Below are positions 22,401-33,851 of a stretch of DNA of 64,000 nt, piece after piece. Each line of letters opens with the position of its first letter. Positions within the stretch are counted from its first letter, which is position 1. The DNA comes from Bubalus kerabau. Taxonomy: Eukaryota > Chordata > Mammalia > Artiodactyla > Bovidae. Position numbers and translations under genes: made by a program. The notes under the pieces are model-generated. The model was not told where the DNA came from. It searched no databases and worked only from the letters and a program-made list of their open reading frames with translations. The stretch spans positions 155,191,697 through 155,255,696 of the forward strand of contig NC_073627.1 of assembly GCF_029407905.1 (NCBI RefSeq), in the 5' to 3' direction.

Positions 22401-23726
22401 AGCTAAGGACATTGCATTGTATTTTTAATTTTAGAAAAATAGAGGATATAGAGAATGTTAATTTTCATTGTTTATAAAAATCTGAGGATTAGTAGGTAAA
22501 GACATGTGATGAAAATATCTTTAGAACATTCTTTCCTGAAGCCTCAGTGACTTTCACCCTTGGAAGGCCTGCAAGGAAATTTCCTTTATAGGCCTGCAAA
22601 TGCCCCTCCTTCCCTGCAGCACTGGAATTGACCAGCTACTGGTAATGGACAAGGGGCTTTAAAATCTTATAACATATGGGCAGCAGATGATAAGACTGTG
22701 GAATGCTTTGCTAGGAACTCTGATTTCACTTGAAATTATGTTTGCCTGTTCTTTGTATTTCTGTAAAGACATCTCTCAGGGTCCTGAATGAGGCTGGGGC
22801 TCTTCTTGGAGGCTCTTAATCCAGTTCGATGAGAGTCAGCTCAGGGCCTGCACAGTGGGCATTGAAGACCCTCACCTTTTGACAAGTGCTATAACAAAGG
22901 ATGTGGCATGTTCATATCATTTAGTAATGCAATTGTAAGGAATAAAAGGACAATATAATAATAAAAGTTAGCATTATAAATATAAAAATAAATACAAAAT
23001 TAAAAATTATATAACTTCATTTCTATCTCTTGCTGTCTGAATATGTATTTTGTTATAATAAAAATAATCAGAGTAAGGTACTCAGAGAGAATATGAAACA
23101 TTTTGGCAGATCTCAAGACAGAAGTGAATTTCTGCAATCTGTAAAAATAATGGATTTTCAGATTTGGAGATTTGGTCATTTTTCTAGAATTTATATACCC
23201 CATACTTTATGTGCCAGGCTTTATTGGGTGCAAAGAAAAGAATTAGACAAAGGTTGGCCCTCATTCACTGTCCAATCTAAGAAGAGAGAAGGATGTAAAT
23301 ATGAAATCACAACACATTATTAAGTAGGGGCATATAGAAAATGTGGTGAGAATACAGCACAAAATGAAGGAGTGAGAAATTCAGCATTGAGTGATGGGTA
23401 AGACTTCCTGAAAATGTGATCTTTGAGATACAGCAGAAAGAGTCCCTAGCATTTCATAAGGCTGAGGGAAGGCAGATGCACCTCCGAGAGTGCAGAGAAT
23501 ATAGGTCACGGGGTGAGAAATGATGGAGAAAAGGGAAGGAAAGCAACTGAAGAAAAGGTATATAATAAAACCAGCTACCCACAGAGCAGCTGGAATGAAT
23601 TCTGCAGGGATGCTGGAAATGATGAGGAAGACACACCTTGAAATGAGGGAGCCAGGGTATTTGTACAGTCCTGGGCTACACGCTGCTGGAATGTGTCGTG
23701 GAACCTGGGCTACCAGTTGAAGGGTA
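22401..23726. other. No gene or named repeat
   Basis: About 1.3 kb, AT-rich then purine-rich. Nothing is recognised with confidence. Confidence 0.5.
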
Positions 23727-24231
23727 GAAAAGTCTTTGGCTTGGCTTTGGAGAATTCCTGCAGCCTGAAACAGAAAGGAGGCCCCAAATATTTTGGCAGT
23801 GTGAAATCAGGTTCTGCTACAAAGGGCTGTTGGAGGAACAGTTCCAAAGACTTCATCAGATGATCCAGATGAAAGAGTTAACTAGTGAGAATGTGGAAAA
23901 AGAGAAGGAGGTGATGACAAAAAGTCTAACTGAAGTGAATAGTGTTCGTATAGCCAGAGACTCCAGAGAAAGAAGCAAGTTTAAAGAAATGAAAAGATGA
24001 GTGACGTTTTGGACTTTTGTGACTATGCTAAAACTGAATGGTTATGTCTAGTAAGCAATTTGAATGATGAAATGGTAGCTGAGATCTTAAGTTTGTACAA
24101 AGTCACAGAGCCCAAAATGAGAAGAGAAGAAGAAAGTCAAAAACATTCACACTGGTATTTCTATTGTCAAACAAAATTCTGTATAGTAGCTCTGTGGCTG
24201 AACAGAGATAGACACATATTAAGCAGAGAAA
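23727..24231 (+). pseudogene. Possible decayed coding segment with coiled-coil-like frame
   Basis: One frame stays open for about 91 codons (about 23727-23999) and its second half is charged and helix-like (LLEEQFQRLHQMIQMKEL, then EKEKEVMTK). A second frame shifted relative to it is open from 23997 until a SINE interrupts it. I do not recognise the family. No convincing start codon or splice structure is seen. It may be a decayed retrocopy or chance. Confidence 0.22.
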
Positions 24232-24421
24232 TCGTGGCTCACTGGTAAAGAATCTGTGTGCAATGCGGGAGACCTGGGTTCGATCCCTGAGTTGGGAAGA
24301 TCCCCTGGAAAAGGGAAAGATTACCCATTACAGTATTCTGGCTTGGAGAATTCCATAGATTGGGTAGTCCATGGGGTCCCAAAGAGTCAGACAAGACTGA
24401 GCAACTTTCAATTTCACTTTC
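24232..24421 (+). mobile_element. Bov-tA SINE
   Basis: Head (gggttcgatccctgagttgg), body and tail are present. An 11-bp TSD aagcagagaaa lies at 24221-24231 and 24422-24432. Confidence 0.92.
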
Positions 24422-24432
24422 AAGCAGAGAAA

Positions 24433-24904
24433 AAAAAAAATAACAACATTGAGCAGCAAGACATAGAGCATCACTCTACATCATGGAGATGTTTGTGGGA
24501 CTGACAGGAAATGAAGCTGTTCTGATTTCAAGAGGAAGAGAAGACTGAAGAACTCTACTTTTAAATTTGTTTTCTGGGAGATTCATGTTATGTTGCTAAT
24601 CAACAGTCCTGCTTTGACAGTTTTCATTTCCTATAAATATAAATCCCAAAAAGAATGTCCAGTGTTTCCTGACTCAAATCCAGAAGGAGCAGGTGTGTTC
24701 TCTGGGTGAGTCATGCCATTAGCAGCCAAGACTGGGACATGGCTGCAGAGTCCTTTAAGGGAATAAAAACAAGCTCAGAGGAGGGCCAGGCTTCTGAAAT
24801 CACAGTAATTTGCAATTTGGGGATTCTGATAGGCGTGGTTCTCATTTTTCATTCCTGTTGAAAGCAATAGCATCATCTGATATTCCAAGGAAAATTTCTA
24901 CATT
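24433..24904. other. No gene or named repeat
   Basis: About 470 bases downstream of the SINE. No domain or transposon is recognised. Confidence 0.5.
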
Positions 24905-24972
24905 AATAGATGAATATGATTTTCATCCATTTATCTGTTGATAGATATAAACTGTTTCCATGATTGACTATG
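24905..24972 (-). mobile_element. Inverted 5' piece of an old L1
   Basis: ttcatccatttatctgttgatag and actgtttccatgattgac are the antisense of the L1 ORF2 segment encoding the AxTWKQPxxxSTDEWI region. It abuts a sense L1 piece starting with the next part of ORF2. Confidence 0.75.
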
Positions 24973-24974
24973 AA

Positions 24975-25320
24975 TTAAAAAAAAGATGAGATATAGACGA
25001 TGAAAAATTACTCTGTCTTAAAAAGGAAAGAAATTCTACCACATGTGTTGACACGAATGAACCTAGAGGAACTTGTGCTAAGTGAGATAAGCCACACACA
25101 GGATGAGTATTTTATGATTCCACTTATGTGAGAAGCAGAGTAGCATAGTGGTTGCCAGGGAATGGAGGAGGGGGAATGGGGTGTTACTGTTCGATGGATA
25201 TAAAATATCAGTTATGCAAGATGAATGAGCCCTAGCCATCCACTGTGCAACACTGTGCGTGTGGTTAACAATACTGTACCATGCCCTTAAACATCTATTA
25301 AATGGGTAGATCTTATTTTA
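24975..25320 (+). mobile_element. Old L1 (L1MA/L1MB-type) 3' end, left part
   Basis: Sense L1 ORF2 C-terminus and 3' UTR: gaacctagaggaacttgtgc, gagataagccacacacagg, gtggttgccagggaatgg. It is split near its 3' end by a younger L1 and resumes at about 26581 with ttgtttttaccataatc. Confidence 0.85.
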
Positions 25321-26461
25321 GTTTTTTAATTATAAATTTATTTATTTTAATTGGAGGCTAATTACTTTACAATATTGTATTGGTTGTGCCATACATCAAC
25401 ATGAATCCACCATGGGTATACACATGTTCCCCATCCTGAATCCCCCTCCCACCTCCCTCCCCATCCCATCCCTCTGGGTCATCCCAGTGCACCAGCCCCA
25501 AGCATCCTGTATTATCCATCAAACCTGGACTGGCGATTAGTTTCATATATGATATTATACATGTTTCAATACCGTTCTCCCAAATCATCCCACTCTCGCC
25601 CTCTCCCACAGAGTCCAAAAGACTGTTCTATATATCTGTGTCTCTTTTGCTGTCTTACATACAGGGTTATCGTTACCATCTTTCTAAATTCCATATATAT
25701 GTGTTAGTATACTGTATTGGTGTTTTTCTTTCTGGCTTACTTCACTCTGTATAATAGGCTCCAGTTTCATCCACCTCATTAAAACTGATTCAAATGTATT
25801 CTTTTTAATGGCTGAGTGATACTCCATTGTGTATATGTACCACAGCTTTCTTATCCATTCATCTGCTGATGGACATCTAGGTTGCTTCCATGTCCTGGCT
25901 ATTATAAACAGTGCTGTGATGAACATTGGGGTACATGTGTCTCTTTCAGTTCTGGTTTCCTCGGTGTGTATGCCCAGCAGTGGGATTGCTGGGTCATAAG
26001 GCAGTTCTATTTCCAGTTTTTTAAGGAATCTCCACACTGTTCTCTATAGTGGCTGTACTACTTTGCATTCCAACCAACAGTGTAAGAGGGTTCCCTTTTC
26101 TCCACATCCTCTCCAGCATTTATTGCTTGTAGACTTTTGGATAGCAGCCATTCCGACTGGTGTGAAATGGTACCTCATTGTGGTTTTGATTTGCATTTCT
26201 CTGATAATGAGTGATGTTGAGCATCTTTTCATGTGTTTGTTAGCCATCTGTATGTCTTCTTTGGAGAAATGTCTGTTTAGTTCTTTGGCCCATTTTTTGA
26301 TTGGGTCGTTTATTTTTCTGGAATTGAGCTGCAGGAGTTGCTTGTATATTTTTGAGATTAGTCCTTTGTAAGTTGCCTCATTTGCTATTATTTTCTCCCA
26401 TTCTGGAGGCTGTCTTTTCACCTCGCTTATAGTTTCCTTTGTTGTGCAGAAGTTTTTAATT
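25321..26461 (-). mobile_element. Young L1 3' part (ORF2 C-terminus and 3' UTR)
   Basis: Reverse-strand ruminant L1. The 3' UTR complement (aattggaggctaattactttac) is followed by ORF2. Two long minus-strand frames (25684-26037 and 26044-26520, the latter starting in the inverted segment) carry MWRFLKKLEIELPYDPAIPL and NRHFSKEDIQMANKHMKRC. They are the last third of ORF2, separated by one break near 26040. The reverse-transcriptase and endonuclease domains are absent. Confidence 0.95.
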
Positions 26462-26580
26462 CTAAGACCAGAAACTATAAAACTCCTAGAGGAGAACATA
26501 GGCAAAACACTCTCCAACATAAATCACAGCAGGATCCTCTATGACCCACCTCCCAGAATATTGGAAATAAAAGCAAAAAT
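26462..26580 (+). mobile_element. Inverted 5' segment of the same young L1
   Basis: Encodes PETIKLLEENIGKTLSNI and PPPRILEIKAKI on the + strand, the ORF2 segment lying just upstream of the IKNFCTTKE segment where the minus-strand part stops. The order and orientation are those of a twin-priming inversion. Confidence 0.88.
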
Positions 26581-26611
26581 ACTTTAGTTGTTTTTACCAT
26601 AATCAAATAAA
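26581..26611 (+). mobile_element. Right remainder of the interrupted old L1
   Basis: ttgtttttaccataatcaaataaa continues the 3' end of the old L1 interrupted at 25320. An imperfect TSD (tattttagttttt before, tactttagttgttttt after) brackets the young insertion. Confidence 0.65.
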
Positions 26612-27225
26612 ATAAATAGATGAATCAGTAGATCAATCTTAAAACTCTTCTTATTTTCTTTAAATTCACAAGATACACGTGCACTGAGATGATGTCCTTA
26701 CCAGTTTCCTAAGTCAAAATACCTACTTTACCCAAACTATCTCAAAGGAAGCTCCTTCATAAAGAAGTAACACATACATATATTAAGAACACTTCACTTC
26801 ATTCTAAATAAACACATTGACAACTAAATTAGTTATCATAATGATGAAACTACATGTAATATCACGTTTTATTTGAAGATCTCTTTCTCAAAACAGTGAT
26901 GCAAGAGGGTCAAAATATTGAATACATTTGGAGATAATCGTAGTTTCTGGTGCTATGTTCCATGTTCATCAATCTTGTAAATCCCAAAGTCTTGTTTCGA
27001 CAATTAAAACAGAGGTGCTACAGTGGAAGACCTAGAAATGTAAGGAGGAATTTTGTATTCCTTTCTCAAATTATTTTTTTCATTAATGAAAACATACTCA
27101 TAAAACAGGAAAATAGGCTGTACATCCTAATTTAGGAGACTGTTAAAGTTATATCCTGTAATTTTAATACATTAAATCTGACTAAAATGTTAAATAAAAT
27201 ATGAGAACTTTTTAAAACTACCACT
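26612..27225. other. AT-rich DNA, nothing recognised
   Basis: About 600 bases with no gene or named repeat. Confidence 0.5.
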
Positions 27226-27237
27226 AAAACTCAACTT

Positions 27238-27519
27238 GGAGAAGGCAATGGCACCCCACTCCAGTACTCTTGCCTGGAAAATCCCATGGACGGAGGAGCC
27301 TGGTGGGCTGCAGTCCATGGGGTTGCTAGGAGTCGGACACGACTGAGCGACTTCACTTTCACTTTTCACTTTCATGCATTGGAGAAGGAAATGGCAACCC
27401 ACCCCAGTGTTCTTGCCTGGAGAATCCCAAGGATGGGGGAGCCTGGTGGGCTGCCTGTCTATGGGGTCACACAGAGTCGGACACGACTGAAGCAACTTAA
27501 CAGCAGCAGCAGCAGCAGC
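27238..27519 (+). mobile_element. BOV-A2 dimeric SINE
   Basis: Two BovA monomers with the ttcactttcacttttcac linker and an (AGC)n tail. A perfect 12-bp TSD aaaactcaactt lies at 27226-27237 and 27520-27531. Confidence 0.97.
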
Positions 27520-27531
27520 AAAACTCAACTT

Positions 27532-28249
27532 AGAGGCAACACCACAGTAAGGAGCTATGCTGGATGAAACACTGAGTCATGTTTGTGGGAAGTACAAATG
27601 TGGTTTCATGTTCAGAGGATCGTATTAGTCATCGTGATGACTAATCTCTCCTGCTTCCTAACTCTCTCCTACTTTCTAAATAATTTTTCTTCCCCTGTCC
27701 CTCGGCCCTGCCTTTCCCACAGGGCCCCTGGCAACAGGAACATGACAGGTGAGGCTACTGGGCTGATGGCCCCTGAGCAGCAGCTGTTCTTGCCTCAAAG
27801 AGAAGGAGGCCATAGGTTGCATCAGGATGGATGAGTGCAAGTCACTCTAAAACAACAGATGATGTCACTGGAGACATAATAAGATGACAGCAGCTTTCAG
27901 GGGATGATATGACAGACAGTTTTCCCTGTCCACATGTCCCTGTTATACATCAGAAAGCAAGCTTGTTCATCCAGATGGACTCAGCATATAGAAAATGATA
28001 ATCATTCATTCCAACTATTCCTAGCTCTTTTTACTGTGTGACTGCGGCTTTCACTCATTCTTTTTCTTCTATGTGCATGTCACTCTAAGAGAATTTCTGA
28101 GACTAGTTGAACTTTAATGAAGATCTAAGAAAGCTGTATTAGATATAAATATAATTATTAGGGAATAATGTGCATCATAATGTATCATTTATGGTAATAA
28201 AACTGTTCATGAAAAGCTGCAAACTAAATGGCTATATGACTTTTGTTGG
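27532..28249. other. No gene or named repeat
   Basis: About 720 bases, including a modestly GC-rich patch at 27690-27830; nothing recognised. Confidence 0.5.
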
Positions 28250-28645
28250 GAAATTGTTCTATTGCTCAGAAAATATTCATTCCCTTTGTCACACTCCCAA
28301 CCTGCCCCTGGAAGATGGATATTCTTGTCCCATGAGTAATGGAATGACTTGCTTTGGTTTATTGGGATGAGAGTGTGAGAGTAGAGGTAGATAGTCCTGG
28401 CTGTGCAAAGACATAAACACACGTGCTTGTTTTGGCTCATTCTTGTGTTCCTGCTGTCTGTCCCACATAGTGGTTCTTCCTTCAGTGTGAAAATGCACAA
28501 GAATCAGATATCTGTCTACCTGCAGCCTGTAGGGGAACTGGCACAGCCTACCTGCAAACTCAGGAGTGAGAAGTAAAGAAATGCTGCCTGCTTTAAGTCA
28601 CTGAAAAAATGAGTTTTTGTTGCCACAGCAAAAGCTTATACACTT
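28250..28645 (+). mobile_element. Probable MLT1-type MaLR LTR fragment
   Basis: The end (tttaagtcactgaaaaaatgagtttttgttgccacagcaaaagc) follows the MLT1 LTR 3' end (tttaagccactgagtttt...gcagcaaaagc). The body is diverged, so the 5' border is approximate. Confidence 0.45.
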
Positions 28646-28699
28646 GCCTGTTTGCACAATGACCTATAATATAATTTCAGAGTGTACCTTGTGTTTGAC

Positions 28700-29000
28700 T
28701 AATCCTCCATTGACAGTTATCAGCTAGTTATTGCCACAATAATGCTGCATGACAAACAACCACCAAATTTCAGAAGCATTCAAAATTTTAGATATCTCTG
28801 GCATTTGTGTATTGACTTGGGCTTGACTGGGTGAATCAGCTGGGGTAGCTCTGTACTATGTGTCTGACATCCAGCTCCTGAACCAGGAGTTTATCCCATG
28901 TGTGAGGGCCCAACTGTGCAACCATTCTTCAAGCCTCTACTCCATCATGAGTACTAAATCCCAAGTCACATGACCAAACTGATAACAATATAACAGGGAG
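28700..29000 (-). repeat. Probable old mammalian LTR or transposon fragment
   Basis: The tatcagctagttattgccacaataatgctgcatgacaaacaacc opening is typical of a widespread ancient mammalian repeat. I cannot fix the family name or exact borders. Confidence 0.4.
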
Positions 29001-29299
29001 CTTTCTTTGAAGTATAGAGAAAACACTGAATATTTCTAAAATTAATCTAATTTACCACCCTTGTTAGCCCTAATATTTTAAGAAAGGTGTTTGCTTTTTC
29101 TTTTACATTCTGCTTTCCTTTTCCATATTTGAGTCAAAGGAAATATAATACAAAGACATATTCGTAACCAGCATACAGTGCCCTCAAGAGACTTCTGCCG
29201 TTGAGCACTTATCTGTAATGACCTGTAAGCTAATTAACTGATCATTCCCATGTTATCTATTTAGTATTGATCAAGCAGAGTGAAACATATTGAACAGCA

Positions 29300-29535
29300 A
29301 ACTTGGGACTATGACATGAATCCCTGTTGTCTGATATGGTGCCATAAGTCACACTTGGCTACTGAGCATTTGAAATGCATCTAGTCTAAAATCAGAAGCT
29401 TTGTTAGTGTAAAATACACATCAGACTTTGATGACTTCCTGTAAAAGTATAAAACATATCATTGGCAATTTCTATATTGATTATATATTAGAATAAAAGT
29501 ATTGGATATACTGGGTTGAATAAAGGAGAGTATTA
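29300..29535 (+). mobile_element. Probable hAT-type non-autonomous DNA transposon
   Basis: tctgatatggtgccataag, ggctactgagcatttgaaatg, gtaaaatacacatcagac and tggatatactgggttgaat follow a common mammalian hAT-Charlie MER element. No transposase is present, as expected. Confidence 0.5.
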
Positions 29536-29575
29536 AAATTAATCTCAGAAATAAAGGTGTTTCTGATGAAGTCTC

Positions 29576-29830
29576 TTTCCTTGGCTTGCAGAAATCTGCT
29601 TTCCTGCTGTGCTTTCACATGGCCCCTTATCTGCATAGACATATAGAGAAATCTCTGGTGTCTCTTCTCACAGACACCAGTCCTGTCAGACAGAGCCCCA
29701 CTCTTAAGACCTCATTTAAACTTAATTATCTCCTTAAAGGCTCTGTCTCCAAATGCAGTCACATTAGACATTTTAATTGGTTGGGAGGGGTGAGGGACAC
29801 AGTTCAGTCTATCACAGGAGGTCAACAAAG
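29576..29830 (-). mobile_element. MLT1/MST-type MaLR LTR fragment
   Basis: Antisense MaLR LTR landmarks: tcacatggccccttatctg, gtgtctcttctcacagacacc, agacctcatttaaacttaat and ccaaatgcagtcacatt. Confidence 0.65.
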
Positions 29831-30945
29831 ATTGCACTCTTGGGAAAAGACATGGAAACATGACTTAAGGACTGAGATTGTGGTGGATCACTAATGTTCT
29901 TTCTAATCTAGTTTGAAATGATATCAGGGTGTGTTATTGTAACTAGTACTATTAAAGAAAAAGTTACATGAAAGGAATTATATTTCATAGTTATAATGAT
30001 ATAAATTTAAGGGATAAAGTGTCAATCCATCTTCTTTATGGAAGAATTCAGTAGCACATTCATAAAGTTGTGAAATTTTAAAATATTAGGGATGGAAGGA
30101 ACTCTGAGGTCATCTGGTAAAAAAGTAGCCAGATTCATAAGGCTCCCTGGTAGCCCCTCAAACTTCTCTTGTTCCCTCTGAAAATGGAACCATAATTCCT
30201 TGTATTCATATTGAGGTGTAGTGAAAATTAATGAGGATATACAAATTGACCAAGAAAAGAGTTATAAGCAAAAGTCCAGAAAATGTGCCACTAATTTGAG
30301 GGGGAAAAAAACAGAATTGATCAGAGATAGCTAAAGAAAATGATATTTCAAAAACGATGTCCACATTTTTGAGTTGTTTAAATGAAAGGTGAAGTTAACT
30401 GTCATTGTTAAAAGTTGACTAAAATCCCCCAAACAGAAAAATCTAATAGTACCTAGAAAAAAACCTCAAAGTACATGGTTCTCAAACTCCAAATTTAAGC
30501 AAATATTCATATCTCCACCCTTCATAGTCTGACACATTAACCATGTGTAAATATTTCTAGACATTATGCTCGTGTTACCTGTAGACTTCACATAGGAGGC
30601 AAAGAGTTGCAAAATACATCTCTACAATGTTCTTGATCTGTAAGTCTTCAAAGCAGCAACCCTAGCCTAGAAAAGAAAAGGAAAGATCACAAGTAACCCA
30701 TCTTCAAATTGTCACTCTAATCCCTTCTCTGAGCCTTAGATTAAAGGATGCTGCTGTCTGGATGGTCAATGGCTTCCAATAATGGATGAAGTCATCAAGA
30801 AGCTTAAATTGGAACTTAGCTTCACTATTCCCCTTGGGGGAAAGAGAAATAGTTGCTTATCAGATATGCCATCAAGAATAAGAATGGATCCTGCTTATAC
30901 ATAAAATACCAATAACCTTTCTGATAATATTATGAGGCCTTGGTA
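29831..30945. other. AT-rich DNA, nothing recognised
   Basis: About 1.1 kb with no gene or named repeat. Confidence 0.5.
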
Positions 30946-30954
30946 TTCTGCAGT

Positions 30955-31141
30955 AGTGAAAGTCGCTCAGTTTTGTCCAACTCTTTGGGACCACATGAAC
31001 TGTAGTCCATGGAGTTCTCAAGGCCAGAATACTAGACTGGGTAGCCTTTCCCTTCTCCAGGGAATCTTCTCAACCCAGACATCGCACCAGGGTTTCCTGC
31101 ATTGCAGGTGGATTCTTTACCAACTAAGCTATCAGGGAAGC
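30955..31141 (-). mobile_element. Bov-tA SINE
   Basis: Reverse-strand SINE (tgaaagtcgctcagttttgtc ... aagctatcagggaagct). A short TSD tctgcagta lies at 30946-30954 and near 31143-31151. Confidence 0.9.
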
Positions 31142-31218
31142 TCTGCAGTACTGAAAACTTCAGTGTCAATTTGCAGTAGATGTAGAGCTTTGCTCCAGAG
31201 TCAGTGACAAAAATTGGA

Positions 31219-31450
31219 GGCTGGCAAATTGCAGGTCATGGCCCAAATTCATTGCAGCCTGTTTGAGCATGGTCTGTGAGCTAAGAATGATTTTTGAATT
31301 TTTAAATAAATTTTAAAAAATACTAAAAGAAAAAGAATATTTCATAACACATAAAAAATGCAGGAAAGCCAAATTGCAGTCTCCTTAAAGATTTGTTGGA
31401 ATACATATGGATAACGGTCATTTGTTACGGGTCAACTGTGGCTTCCTCTG
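31219..31450 (+). mobile_element. Ancient hAT-like DNA transposon, copy A
   Basis: ggcaaattgcaggtcatggccc, tgagctaagaatgat, aaagaatatttcataacac and the later caactgtggcttcctctg order matches the common gcaaactatggcccaaat...tttatggaacac-type element also seen at about 49473. Confidence 0.6.
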
Positions 31451-31850
31451 GGATACAAAGGCAGGGCTGAATGGTTTCAACAGTACAGCTCTCAAAGCTG
31501 ACAATAGGTGTCTGGCCCTTTCCAGAAAGAAAGGTAGCTGCCACTTGAGGCAGACCGTGTTCCTCTACCCTGGCTGGACAATATGACCATTCTGAGAGTC
31601 TTTAAAAGAATCATGCTCAGGTTTTCCAGAAAGAACTTTATTGACACAAATTGGTAAGGGTTTCCAAACTGATTGGTCTGGAAGCCTGAGCCCGATTGTT
31701 TCATAAGCTCTCAGAGGGTTCTACCTCATCATGAATTTGCAGCTTCGAGTTGCCCATTCTTCTCCCTGACCTCTGGTCCTAAACCTCCCATGACTTTTGG
31801 CATCATGTCTGGTTTGGATTATTACTACAAGAATGTCTTCTCAGAAACGA
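31451..31850. other. No gene or named repeat
   Basis: About 400 bases; nothing recognised. Confidence 0.5.
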
Positions 31851-31972
31851 CACACCACACATGTTCACACACATGTATGTGTATACACACAATGTACAGG
31901 TTTCTCTCACATGCACACATGTGCACATGCACATTCACAAACAAATACATACACGTGCACACGCATACGTAT
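31851..31972. repeat. CA-rich degenerate simple repeat
   Basis: Interrupted cacacatg-type tract on the + strand, about 250 bases before a much larger tract of opposite strand bias. Confidence 0.8.
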
Positions 31973-32229
31973 GATTTTCAGAGCTCTAAAGAGTGGGAAA
32001 TTGATTTTACTAAATCAAGGAGGTAGATTCCTTATCCAAATAACACATGTACCCTTTCCCTAACTGGAACCCCTCTAGCCCTTGATTTGGAAAAATAAGC
32101 ACTTGCTCTTGGATGCAGAGATCGTTGGTAAATTAAGATCTCAGGGGGGTTTCATTCTTCCATCTGCTTCTTCCAAGCTGAGCCTCTGGGTGGCAGCAGA
32201 AACTCACAGTTGAATATCTGATTAAATGC

Positions 32230-32406
32230 GTATCTGTGCTGTCTGGGTATGTATGTGATGCATGCGCATCTGTGTGTAGGGTGTATGTGTCTTGTGTCTG
32301 CGTTTTTCTATGTGTGATTATACGTGTCTGTGTAGTGTGTGTCTCTGTGATATGTGTATTTTTTGTCTGTATGTGTGTACCTGTATATGTAAGGTATGTA
32401 TGTGTG

Positions 32407-32439
<33 letters not shown>

Positions 32440-33086
32440 TGGTGTGTGGGCATTTATATGTGTAAGTGTATGTATTTGTACAGTATGTGTGTGGTTTGTG
32501 TATATTTTCTATCTGTATGTGTGTATGTGAGGTATGTATATGTATGTGTGTATGCATATGTGTGAGGTATGTATGTATGTATGTATGTGTGTATATGTGC
32601 ATGTGAGGTGTGTGTGTGTTTGTCTATGTGAGGTATGTATGTGCATGAATGTGTGTGTGATGTGTGTGAAGCATTTATGTGTGTATGTATCTGTACATGT
32701 ATATTGTGTATATATGTATGTGAGGTATGTATGTGTATGGGTGTATATGTGAGGTATGTGCGTGTGTGTGAGGTGTGTGTGCATATGTATGTATGTGAAT
32801 GTGTGTATATGTGTATGTGACATATATGTTTGTGTATGTTAAGTGTGTATAAATGTGTGTGACTTGTGTGTGTGAAGTGTGTGTGTGTATTGTGTATATA
32901 TGTATTGAGGTATGTATGTGTGTGTGTGTATGTTTATGTGAGGTATGTGTTTGTGTGAGGTGTGTGTGCATGTGTGCACGTGTGTGTAGATATTGCTTGT
33001 ATGTGTGTATGTATGTATATGTGTTTGTGAAGTATATACGTGTGTGTGTGAAGTGCGTGTGTGTGTGTGTGTGTCTGCATGTGCAT
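32230..33086. repeat. Large degenerate TG-rich tract (about 850 bp)
   Basis: Continuous alternating purine-pyrimidine DNA built from tgtgtg, tgtatg and gcatg blocks, with a pure (TG)n run at about 32410-32438. A gtgaggtatgtatgtg-like motif recurs, with gaggtatgt seen seven times between about 32528 and 32952. Long open frames on both strands here are artefacts of the dinucleotide and tetranucleotide composition and are not genes. This kind of sequence can adopt Z-DNA. Confidence 0.97.
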
Positions 33087-33851
33087 GAAGCACAACTGCT
33101 TTAGCTGGCCAGCTGCCCCAGAGACGCCTCTCCAAAGAAGACTGTTTTGGGGAAGACGGGCCTCTGCTGCTCACAGAGGAGGAGGGATAACCACGGAGAC
33201 AGTCCTATTCACTTGCTGACCAGGACCAAGCAGCAGGGAGACAACTGCGCACCTGGAGACCCCAGCACCACCTCCACCCACCCCAGTCGTGGACTCAAGT
33301 GCTGTCACTGGGTCACAGATGTGGAGCAGGTGCCTCCTGGAACAGCACCTTCTTTCTGTATGAACTCTCCTCCATTGTCTGTTTTGCTCCACTAGGTTCC
33401 TTTGCCTTTGCCATCTGTCCTGGCCAAGGGACACTGTGTCCTGCCTTTTAAATCTATTTGTACAGATTCCCACTGACCGAGTAAGGGAGGGGACCACACA
33501 CTCACAGCAGCCTACCTCAGGTGTGGTGGGTGAAAGTGCCTCGTTCTTTCCAGTCTCTTTGCACAGCTGTCCTCAGCCTGGACACCCTCTCTACTAGTAG
33601 CCAGGGTTACCATGACTTCACTGACCTTCCTCTGAAGTAATGAGGAGAACTCTGGCCCTATCTTTGCCTGGGACATGTAATAAGAAGGTGATGGGAGGGG
33701 AAATTGATATTTAATTCTTCCTGATTAAAATACTTTTGCAGACACAAAATGAGTTTGCAGACACAAAAGCCTGGAAACAAAGGAAGGATATGGTTGCACA
33801 CAGATCTCTAGTGAAAGGGTCTGGTGCCTTCCCCAAAAGACCTGACCTACT
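33087..33851. other. No gene or named repeat
   Basis: About 760 bases of GC-richer DNA. Open frames on both strands (for example 33147-33395) have no recognisable domain. Confidence 0.45.

Noticed and set aside
25367..25618. 83-codon minus-strand frame
   Set aside because: Translation of the L1 3' UTR, which is non-coding.
27286..27567. Recurrent MDGGAWWAAVHG-like open frames
   Set aside because: These are translations of BOV-A2 and Bov-tA SINEs and recur at every copy; not proteins.
32230..33086. CRISPR-like or satellite array with unit and spacer
   Set aside because: No constant repeat and unique spacer; it is drifting dinucleotide and tetranucleotide DNA.
32133..33174. Long His/Thr-rich and Cys/Val-rich open frames on both strands
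   Set aside because: They arise from CA/TG simple-sequence composition, which lacks stops in several frames.
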